This document shows, one piece after another, positions 1 to 7,732 of a stretch of 35,776 nucleotides of DNA. The stretch covers positions 41,562 to 77,337 of the forward strand of contig JBNGIS010020201.1 in the NCBI GenBank assembly GCA_049999725.1, written 5' to 3'. Positions within the stretch are counted from its first letter, which is position 1; every line of letters begins with the position of its first letter. Below the pieces are notes generated by a model. That model saw only the letters and a program-made list of their open reading frames with translations, was not told the origin of the DNA and searched no databases. Source of the stretch: Haplomitrium mnioides (lineage: Eukaryota > Marchantiophyta > Haplomitriopsida > Calobryales). A program made the position numbers and the translations under genes.

Positions 1-1040
1 GACCCTGGGAACACACTTGAAAGGGGAGTCCAATCCCTTGACACAAGTCTGGTATCCTGGGGGTGAATGCTCTCTGTTCCTAATCCTGAAAGCATAGTTA
101 GGAATTAGTTAGGAACTAGAGCATGTTAGGATAGTTAGGAGTAACTGTACCAGCGTTGTGACCACCCTGAGAGGGGGAGTCCAGCCCTTTTGTAGTGTTC
201 AGCTGCGCAGGTCACCAGCTCCATTCTACCCAGCACGAATAAGGTGGCAGGGCCTAAACCCTTGGGTCCTAGGAATAAAAAGGAAGAATCACACGAATAT
301 AATCTGGGTATGATGAATGTGGACCTGTGGTAGGTTGAATGATTGACTTGAGAGTGAGAGGAAGAAGAAAGAGAAAAGCACAACAGGCCTGTAAGGAGAA
401 GAAGAGTCCTTAAGGCCTGAAAGTGGTAATTAGCGAGGGGCCATCTCAGAAAAGAACTTGAAAGCCCGCAATTTGTCCTCCCTTGCGCTTGAAACAGGGC
501 CTGAAGAGGTTAAGGACCGAAACAGGGGAGCGACATACCTCTTCAAAAAAAATGGTTTGAAATTATCTCTAGCTATCGGCCAAAAGTTTCACTTTTCTAC
601 AAACATGAATCTTGAAATTCTAACCTCTTCTTGCTTTTGAGCACTCCAACCATTGAAAATAATAATGAAAAACAAGAAAATTGAGGAAAATGACAGAAAG
701 TGAAATTTCTGTAAAGGAAATGAAGAAAAAAAATTGGAAAGATGAAAACGAGTAATGTTTTGTATATTAACTTTTTTTCTTGCACTAGATGAACTTATGT
801 ATCAAGAGCTCAACAAAACTTTTTTTGGCTGGAAAATGCATTTTTTGAAATTTAGGTATAAAAAAAGTGACAATAGAAAGGTTTTTTCCATTATCGAAAG
901 GTCACTTTCTTGTTTTTTTTTTGTCATGATCATTTTTTTGCATTTTCTTGTGATTTTTCCATTTTTTGCCTTCCATTCTTTGTGAACTTTTCTCGTACAA
1001 TTTTTTCCTATTATTTTCACTCGTATACTCTTTAGAGAAA
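1..1040. other. AT-rich spacer, no supported gene
   Basis: No coding region could be supported. Positions 97-143 carry several irregular copies of a GTTAGGA-like word. Two similar short blocks, near 18-40 and 166-190, share a core of the form GGGGAGTCCA.CCCTT, which suggests an old internal duplication. From about 640 the DNA becomes rich in T and A runs. Short open frames here show no recognisable protein signature and are probably chance. Confidence 0.5.
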
Positions 1041-1388
1041 ATGCCATTAGAGGCCAATGCTCAACCAAAGCCTTATTGGTATTCCAATGTCTTGAAGACT
1101 CTTGAGCCACCAAAACTAGCCTACGAATGGTTAGTTTGTTGTAGAAGGATTAAAGACATCGACTATCACCTTTACCTTTTTCACATAGAAGGTGAAAATT
1201 TCAGCATAGGCTTTTTGGTCCAAATTACTATGAGTCAAGAGAGGTACATAGCCCACATGAGGTTGCTTGTGTTGTAAGAGAGTACAGTCACACTCTTCAA
1301 GACGTTGCAGAAGAGATTTTACTTCAATGAGATAAAGCCAAATGATACCTTCACCAAAGAGCTGCAAGCGGCTTACAATGACAGCAAG
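1041..1388 (+). pseudogene. Frameshifted exon-like coding remnant, family not recognised
   Basis: Three successive plus-strand frames read like one protein interrupted by frameshifts. The first starts at an ATG at 1041 and runs through residues such as AYEWLVCCRRIKDIDYHLY. From about 1214 a second frame continues with FGPNYYESREVHSPHEVACV and ends at a TGA near 1328. From about 1300 a third frame gives FYFNEIKPNDTFTKELQAAY. It ends at AAG followed by GTATGA (GT at 1389-1390), which looks like a plant 5' splice site. The charged, non-repetitive composition suggests real coding ancestry rather than chance, but I do not recognise the family. It lies just outside the chromovirus LTR, so it could be a host exon remnant or a captured piece. 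The reading is inferred from composition and frame continuity only. Confidence 0.35.
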
Positions 1389-1454
1389 GTATGACTTAGT
1401 AGATATTTTTTTCTATTTGTTTTGAACTTTATGTTGCAAATCATTGTACTTGCA

Positions 1455-1740
1455 TGCAGTGGACTATGAATTCCATACACGCATGGACTATGTAGTCTCT
1501 AAGCCAAAGGACAAAGAGTCTCGGCATCCAAGGGCTATTGAGCCCATGCGAGCATGAACTCAAGAGTCCACATGCGCATTGGCACTTGTATTCATGCGCC
1601 CATGGACTCCGTAGTTCATGTAACCAAGGACTTAAGAGCCTTTGCACACTTGGACTCTTGAGTTCATGCTTGTTTGGACTCTAGAAACTATGTGCGGATA
1701 GACTCCAAAGCCCAAGCGTATAAGAACTCTTGAATCATTT
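1455..1740. repeat. Degenerate ~24-bp minisatellite
   Basis: About eleven imperfect units of 22-26 bp share a near-palindromic core close to GGACTCTTGAGTTCATG. Clear units lie near 1483, 1600, 1625, 1650 and 1672. The unit near 1552-1575 reads in the opposite orientation (CATGAACTCAAGAGTCC), as a near-palindromic core allows. The array probably lies within the transcribed or U5 part of the chromovirus LTR. Confidence 0.55.
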
Positions 1741-1960
1741 CTTGCATAGACTCCAGACCCCATACACACGTGGTGTAAAAGAACTCAAAGACCAAACCCA
1801 AATGAGTAAGAACTCATAGTGAACTCTAATAGAGTTCATCAACCAAAAGCAACTCAAGACCCAAGCTAAAACCAAGAGTGCAAGCAAAAGCCAAGCAACC
1901 AAAGAACCTAAGTGATTCGAGAGGAACTCTAGAATGAGAAGTAGGGCTAGGAAACCCTTC

Positions 1961-1970
1961 TATTTATACA
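1961..1970 (-). promoter_or_regulatory. Candidate LTR TATA box
   Basis: The minus strand reads TGTATAAATA, a good TATA box, about 190 bp downstream of the proposed LTR start. That is a plausible U3 promoter position. The call rests on the motif and its placement only. Confidence 0.5.
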
Positions 1971-2161
1971 AGAGAAGAGGGTGTCATCCCTATTTCTTCA
2001 CTTACAAGTCACTTCTAATTTCAACCCTAAAAGTGACCCTCTACTAAAAGTGACTTTGAAGACAAGTAATCTTATCTCAACCCTAAAAGTGACTCTCTAC
2101 CACTTCGTTCACCCCTCTCTATTTTCTAATAAATAGTTAACCTTATGTTTATACTATTACA

Positions 2162-2174
2162 TAATCCCCACCTT
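2162..2174 (-). promoter_or_regulatory. Candidate polypurine tract of the chromovirus
   Basis: The minus strand reads AAGGTGGGGATTA directly before the TG that starts the proposed LTR. This is the expected place and composition for the primer of plus-strand DNA synthesis in a Ty3 element. Confidence 0.55.
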
Positions 2175-2189
2175 CTAATCGATGACATC

Positions 2190-3867
2190 CTTGTTATTGC
2201 GCAACTTTCAAATATTTGAATAGCCTCTTGAGCACTCTCAAGATTTGAAGAAGGTTCTCAAGTAGCATTATGAAGTGGATAGCCTTTCCACAAAACCTTG
2301 TATTGAACTTGTGGATGCCGCTTTCACTTAATAACTCTTTTCGCCAAAATATTGTCCACCTCAAACTCTTTATGATCATCAGGAACAATAGCAAGAGGAG
2401 GAAGTTGAACACGATTTGGAAACGAAGATGTACTAGGAACAAAAGGCTTAAGTTTAAAGATATGAACATTGGATGAATCTTCATATGAAGAGGAAGGTCA
2501 AGTTTATAAGCAACAGGAGAAATAACATGAGCAATAGAGAAAGGACCAATCCAAGCAAGAGATAACTTACGGACTTGAGTATCTAAAGACAATAAGAGAT
2601 CGTGAGTAGATAACATAACTTGGTCACCTAAAGCATAAGAGCAATCATGACGACGGCTATCGGCATATTGTTTTTGTTGATTTTGAGCAATAGTAAGATG
2701 GTTGCGAGCATCTTGTAATAAAGAAGATAAACAAGACAACAAATTAGAAATACTTGGAACATTGGAAGAATTTCGAAAGAGAAAGCAAACCATCGAGAAC
2801 AAGAGGATGTTGACCCAAATTAAGAAAGAAAGGAGAAAACCCAATACTTGCTTGTTTGGAGTTGTTGTAGGCAAACTCCATAGCCGGTAAGAAACTATCC
2901 CAATCGGTATGATGACCATTGATGAACGCACAAAGCATATCCTTTACAGTGCAATTAACACGCTCCATTTGCCCATCTGTTTGAGGATGATAAGCAATAG
3001 ATATAGAGAGTTTGGTACCTAAAAGTGTGAAAAACTCTCACCAAAACCTTCCAATGATCGTGGATCTCTATCAAATATTAATACCTTTGGTATACCATGA
3101 TATTGAAAGATTGTATCAAAGTAAATCACTACTAATTGTGAAGCATCTACTGTATCTACTGTCGATGTTTGATGAATTGTTTTTGCTTAGCTTATCCACA
3201 AACACCACAGTAGCAGTAAACCCATGAGGCGTGGTCAGAAACGAAGTGACAAGATCTAAACTTACATGTTCCCACCAAACATTAGAAATCGGTAATGGTT
3301 GAGGAAGACTAGCTGGTTTTTGATTTGAAGCCTTGTTTTGTTGACAACTCTCACAAGAACAAACAAAGCTATAAACATCTCGAGCTAGATTTGGCCACCA
3401 CCAAGTGCGTTGAAGCAACTCCATAGTCTTATCTACCTCAAGATGTTGAGAGATTGGAATGTTATGTGCTTCTTGTAAATAGGCCATTTGAAGTGCATCA
3501 TCTTGTGTATATATTTGATAGCCTTGATAGAGAATACCATCCCAAACGGATAATACATGACACTCACTATCATTGACCGCCAAATGTGCCTTAACAAGAT
3601 TAAAGAAGACATCTTCATATAACTTTTGTCAAAAGCCATCACTGGTTGCTTCATTAAGATGCAATATACTAACATTTGTAACCTCCAATGTATTTAGATG
3701 ATGATCTGGTCTTCGTGACAGCGCTTCAAGAATAGTATGGAACCTGCTTGATTGTACTCCAACTTGATATCAAAGAGTTGTATCTGATCTTCCCATCGAT
3801 GATGACGACTTGTCATATTTTCCAAGTGAATTGATTGTAGCAAGGGCTTGTGATCCGTGACGCTCGA
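2190..3867 (-). pseudogene. Chromovirus pol remnant: RNase H end, integrase, chromodomain
   Basis: From high to low coordinates the minus strand first encodes the RNase H end (about 3640-3865), with TDHKPLLQ, a W-F-I-Y spacing typical of the family and then an ALSRRPDHH-like linker. Next comes an integrase HHCC zinc finger (about 3330-3480; AHNIPISQH and CSCESCQQNK). The start of the catalytic core (about 3180-3320) contains SLDLVTSFLTTPHG, whose Asp is the first of the DDE triad. Then come the MERVN segment and WDSFLPAMEFAYNNSKQASI (2770-2968), and a C-terminal region with WIGPFSIAHVISPVAYKLDL (2480-2590). The frame breaks several times, for example near 2970, 3120 and 3690. The second core Asp region was not readable as one frame. 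The product would have been the integrase part of a Gag-Pol polyprotein; it is now non-functional. Confidence 0.85.
2205..2368 (-). pseudogene. Chromodomain with two stop codons
   Basis: The minus strand encodes a recognisable chromodomain at the end of integrase. It starts EFEVDNILAKRVIK, then has a TGA stop, then KRHPQVQYKVLWKGYP. A second TGA stands where the family has the conserved Trp of the W-E-P motif, followed by EPSSNLESAQEAIQIFE. Chromodomains on chromovirus integrases are thought to direct insertion to particular chromatin. The first stop is explained by CGA to TGA and the second by TGG to TGA, both of which are C-to-T type changes on one strand or the other. Confidence 0.8.
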
Positions 3868-5067
3868 TTCCACAAAAACAAAAATCGAAAAGAAGCGCCA
3901 CCCAATTCCACGAGAACAAATATCATAGGGTGTGCCACATGATTCCACAAAAAATGAAAATTTGAAAGGGTCATCATCGAAATCCACGTCAAAAATGAGT
4001 GTCATTTGATTCTTCAAAAATGAAAATCAAAGAATGCACTATCCCATTCCACTCAAACAAAAATTAGAAAGGATCCTTGTTCGATTTCACGAAAATGAAT
4101 ATTGGCAAGCTCGTCGTATAATTCCACGAACATGAAAATCCGAAAGGAGCACCGTCCAGTTCCATGAAAAAGAAAATCGGAGGGTGCTCCATCCAATTTC
4201 ACAAAAACAAAAATTAGAAAGTAGCCCTTCCATTTCCATGAAAACAAAAATCTGATGGTACGCCACTCAATTTCAAAAAACCAAAGTCGAAAAAGAGCGC
4301 TATGTAATTCTATGAAAACAAAAATTGGAAAAAAGTGCCACCTAATTCCATACAAACAAACATAAAAAATAGCGCTATTTGATTCCATGAAAACAAAAAA
4401 TTTTAAGAAATTACCATCCAATTCTACAAAACAAAAGTCACAAGGTGCACCACTCGATTCTACAAAAACAAAAGTAAAAAAGAAATGTTGTTCAATTCTA
4501 TGAAAACAAAAAAAATATAAAATGAAAGCTTCTCAATTGTACAAAAAAATTTGAAAACGAGGGTTGCTAGATTCCACAAAAACTTAAATTTGATGACACG
4601 CCATCAAATTCCACAAAAACAAATAATGGAAAGAAGCATTGCCCAATCTCACAAAAACCAAAATAAGAAAGGATTTTTTGTCAATTCCACAAAAATAAAA
4701 ACCTAAGTATGAGCTGTTTGATTCCATAAAAATGAAAATAAGAAAGTAGCGTAGCTCAATTCCACGAAAAAAAAATCGAAGGATGGTGGCGCTTGAAAGA
4801 AATGAAGTGCCACATGTTTGACAAAGAACAAAAATGCTAAATCTAGTGCGCAACATGATGACTTTGCATGATTCAACAAAAAAGATAATCTTAGAGAGCA
4901 CCGCTCTATTCTACAAAATCAAAAATCATGAGATGGTGCTATCAGAAAAAAAATGAAGTGGTGTCTATTTAACAAAGAATGAAAATGCTTTGTTTAGTAT
5001 GCAACCTAACAATTTTGGAAAGGAGTGATACTTGATTCAACAAAAACAAATTTCAAAAAGAAATGTC
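3868..5067. repeat. Minisatellite, ~38-bp period, left block
   Basis: About 30 degenerate units of 37-39 bp are headed by ATTCCAC(A/G)AAAAC, followed by an AAAATCGAAAG-like stretch and a GCGCCA-like stretch. On the minus strand 39-bp units keep long frames open with a ~13-residue pattern rich in F, V and E. This accounts for the open frames at 4053-4421 and 4584-4901, which I do not regard as genes. Towards the right end a longer variant of about 137 bp occurs twice (from about 4790 and about 4925), including an ATGAAGTG...AACAAAGAA block. The array replaces the upstream part of the chromovirus and is interrupted at 5068 by the copia element. Confidence 0.8.
5063..5067. repeat. Left target-site duplication of the copia element (degenerate)
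   Basis: ATGTC stands directly before the LTR and ACGTT directly after the other LTR at 16562-16566. The two differ by two transitions. Joining the flanks through a single copy of this 5-mer recreates a normal array unit, as in the uninterrupted unit near 4485-4510 that reads GAAATGTTGTTCAATTC. That context makes the duplication credible despite the differences. Confidence 0.65.
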
Positions 5068-5178
5068 TGTTACTGCATGAGCGCTGCACACACACGAGAG
5101 TCTCCAAGAGTGAGTAGTATGACTGAATGAATGATGTGGATGGCAACTTACATGGGGTTTATATATGCCCCTATAACA
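5068..5178 (-). repeat. Copia 3' LTR, 111 bp
   Basis: On the plus strand it starts TGTTACTGCATGAGCGC and ends CCCCTATAACA, giving TGTTA/TAACA inverted ends. It aligns without gaps to 16451-16561, with about 15 differences (12 of them transitions) by eye. A TATA motif (minus strand TATATAAA, 5158-5165) lies only about 14 bp inside the LTR start. Confidence 0.9.
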
Positions 5179-5187
5179 CTCCCCCTT
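5179..5187 (-). promoter_or_regulatory. Copia polypurine tract
   Basis: The minus strand reads AAGGGGGAG directly upstream of the 3' LTR start TGTTATAGGG. This is the standard position and composition of the plus-strand primer, and it fixes the element's orientation. Confidence 0.85.
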
Positions 5188-5694
5188 GGCTGATTCTTCT
5201 TTTTTCTAATAATCAGCCACATTTGAGAACTATATGCTATGTAAGTCCAAATCCTATTCTATGTGTGGTCTCATTAAAACCCTCCTGCTTTCTTCCAAGG
5301 GAAAGAGTGCCACCACATATTTGATAGGTGGAATAGAATATAATGATAGTGTGTGGAGTGTGTGTAAGTAATATGATGTCAAAATTTTTGTCAAAATTTC
5401 TTGTTTTCAACGTAAAGCAAATTCATTGTGTTGCTGGGTGGTGTTGTTGCGTCTTCATAGTTGTATTGTTGCGTCCTCTCCTTGTGTCTTGAAGATCTGT
5501 TTGAAAAATGATGTCAGCCTCAAAAGTTGAGAAGTGATGTCAGCTTTTGATATAATATGCTCATGTTATTACCTGTATGACATTTAGAAACAATTAGGCA
5601 TTTCTTTCAAAATAAATGATTGTTTTTGCAATCCTTGATCTTCATGACTAAAGGTCATAGAGAGAGACGGAAAGAAATATATATATACAAGCAA
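5188..5694 (-). other. Copia 3' untranslated region
   Basis: This non-coding stretch lies between the pol stop codon (5695-5697) and the polypurine tract. It includes two GTTGTTGCGTC / GTATTGTTGCGTC words near 5440-5475. No further gene was seen. Confidence 0.6.
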
Positions 5695-6962
5695 TTATTG
5701 TATCTTGTTCTGCTGTAATTCAAAGAGTCTTTGTAAACCAAGCCATTGAGTATGTGCAATGTGCAGGGCGGGTGGAAGTGGTTTGGTGAAGATATCTGCT
5801 CTATTATCTTTGTTTGCTATCCATTGGACATTTATTTTGTCACCATGTTGCTCATGGGTGTAAAAGAATTTAGGAGCAATGTGTTTAATCCTGTCACCCT
5901 TGATAAAGACTTGAGCAATCTGGTCAACACATGGTTGATTATCCTCGTATATTATTGTAGGAGAATGAAGTAGAGGTTGGCCCGTATTGATGTTGATATG
6001 ATCAATGAGTTGTCGGACCTAGATACCTTCCCTACAAGCCTCATAAAGAGCTATGATTTCTGCATGATTGGTTGAGGTAGTAGTAATTGTTTGTTTGGTG
6101 CTTTTCCATGAGATAGCAGTGCTTCTTTTAAGGAAGATATATCCTGTTTGAGACTTTGCATCACCAAGATCAGATAAATATCCAACTTCGGCACAACCAA
6201 CAATATCATTTGTTGCATTTTTAGGGAAGAAGAGTCCCATATCTTTTGTACCTTTCAAGTATTTGAAAATGCGTTTGAGCCCATTCCAGTATCGAATGGT
6301 GGGCTGGGAGTTGTGCCTTGCGAGCATGTTTATTGCAAAAGATATATCAGGTCTAGTCTAATTTGCAAGGTACATGAGAGCTCCTATTGCCGATAGATAT
6401 GGTTTTTCTGATCCCAAAATTTTCTTATGTTCCATTCGCTTTCCGAACATGTCCTTGGTTGGGTCCGAAGATCTCATTTCCATTGGAGTACTAGTTGGAT
6501 GAGCATTGTCCTTGTTGAATTGTTTGATAATCTTGGTTGTATATGCGAACTGGTGGATCAGAATACCATCGGATATATTCTCAAACTCAATGCCGAGACA
6601 GAAATCAGGTTCTCCAATGCCTCGCATTTCAAATATATCCTTCAGTTTGGCGATAGTGCTGGCAGCTAGAGTTTTTGTGCCAAAAATGTTTATGTTGTCT
6701 ACATAAAGTGCAACCACAACATATTCAGAGCCTTGATGTTTCATGAACATGCATGGAGTAATATCATCATTTGTAAAATTTAGTGTTATCATTTCTGATT
6801 TGAATCTCTAGTACCAATTTCTGCCACTTTGTTTGAGTCCATATATCAATCTCAGGACTTGAACTGCCATTTGTGTGCCTGATTGATCAATTGGTGATCT
6901 AGATGTGTTAGTAGAATGCTTTGCCAACTTCACATTGTGATGTGGTATACTTTGATGATGGG

Positions 6963-7732
6963 AGACTAAAGGTCCACTTTGTTGTTGCTCATGCAACTTG
7001 TATATTTGTGGGACTAAAGGTCCTCTGCAGTGTTGTGTGCTTAGCAAATTGGCTGGTTGGACTAAAAGTCCTTTGAAATGTTGCTTGCTCAGCGAGTGTG
7101 TTGGCTGGACTAAAGGTCCATTGAAATGCTGCTTGCTCAACGAGTCCGCTTGCTNNNNNNNNNNNNNNNNNNNNNNNNNNNNNNNNNNNNNNNNNNNNNN
7201 NNNNNNNNNNNNNNNNNNNNNNNNNNNNNNNNNNNNNNNNNNNNNNNNNNNNNNCCATTGAAATGCTGCTTGCTCAACGAGTCCGCTTGCTAGACTAAAG
7301 GTCCATTGAAATCATTATGCAACTTGCTTTTCATCATTTGGCATTGTCTTTCGACATGAGAACTAAAGGTCCTTTCTGGATTGGTAGGAGCCTTTTACGG
7401 ACAGTAAGTCCTTTCACTTGTTGGCCATTAAGGACAAAAGGTCTGTTTTCTAGATTTAGGTCTCTATGGACTAAAGGTCCATTTTGAATTATTGAGCCTC
7501 TATGGACTAAAGGTCCATTTTGAATTATTGAGCCTCTATGGACTAAAGGTCCATTTTTGTAGTGCATATCATGAGAGACAGAAGGTCCAACCTCAGAGTT
7601 TAGACCATGAGAGACAATAGGTCTGATCTCGATATTTGGGCCATGAGAGACAAGAGATCTAATCTCAATATTTGGGCCATAAGAGACAAAAGATCTAATC
7701 TCAGTATTTAGGCCATTTGGGACTAAAGGTCC
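6963..7732 (-). repeat. In-frame GPLV tandem repeat array inside copia reverse transcriptase
   Basis: A 13-bp core, GGACTAAAGGTCC on the plus strand (GPLV on the minus strand), recurs at 7720, 7684, 7648, 7612, 7576, 7540, 7504, 7468 and 7432, exactly 36 bp apart. Two more occur at 7399 and 7360 (spacings 33 and 39). After a 68-bp spacer the core recurs at 7292 (preceded by a partial copy from about 7244), 7107, 7059, 7011 and 6963, exactly 48 bp apart. Units thus encode 12 residues (for example GSIIQNGPLVHR) or 16 residues (for example GPLVQPTHSLSKQHFK). Frame is kept through all the 36-bp units, and one frameshift separates the two blocks. The core is an inverted repeat, GGAC-N5-GTCC. Copia reverse transcriptases normally have only a short linker here. 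An assembly gap (7155-7254) lies in the 48-bp block. Confidence 0.9.
7155..7254. other. Assembly gap (100 N) inside the 48-bp repeat block
   Basis: The ~36 bases before the gap (ending GTCCGCTTGCT) recur identically just after it (7255-7290). The gap therefore spans an unknown number of 48-bp units; unit phase requires 11 missing bases plus a multiple of 48. The round length of 100 is likely a placeholder. Open frames drawn through it are meaningless. Confidence 0.9.

Larger units (their letters stand above)
1440..2161 (-). repeat. Chromovirus 3' LTR (lower boundary uncertain)
   Basis: Read on the minus strand, the LTR begins TGTAATAGTATAAACATAAG at 2161, immediately after a purine tract (2162-2174) and just past the chromodomain frame. 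A TATA box lies about 190 bp inside. The U3 part has an internal repeat: a block of the form TCAACCCTAAAAGTGAC appears at about 2020-2046 and again at about 2078-2101. The far end, expected to finish in CA on the minus strand (TG on the plus strand), could not be fixed. The value 1440 is the start of the minisatellite-bearing segment and is a guess. No second LTR of this element was found, so boundary and identity cannot be confirmed by LTR comparison. Confidence 0.5.
1440..3867 (-). mobile_element. 5'-truncated Ty3 chromovirus (minus strand)
   Basis: The domain order on the minus strand is RNase H end, integrase zinc finger, integrase core, integrase C-terminal region, chromodomain, polypurine tract and LTR. 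This is the 3' half of a chromodomain-bearing Ty3 element. Gag, protease, reverse transcriptase and most of RNase H are missing. At about 3867 the coding sequence switches abruptly to the 38-bp minisatellite. No continuation was recognised beyond the far side of that array (16690 onward). The element is dead: it has frameshifts, several stops and no 5' half. Confidence 0.85.

Noticed and set aside
97-143. GTTAGGA repeats as an interstitial telomere tract
   Set aside because: The units are irregularly spaced and do not match the plant telomere repeat TTTAGGG.
4053-4901. Minus-strand open frames rich in F, V and E (4053-4421, 4584-4901) as a possible membrane protein
   Set aside because: They are the translation of the 37-39-bp minisatellite; the apparent 13-residue pattern follows the DNA period.
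3868-7732. Possible CRISPR arrays at the regularly spaced repeats
   Set aside because: The repeats are head-to-tail minisatellites or in-frame coding repeats without unique spacers, in a plant-type context without cas genes.
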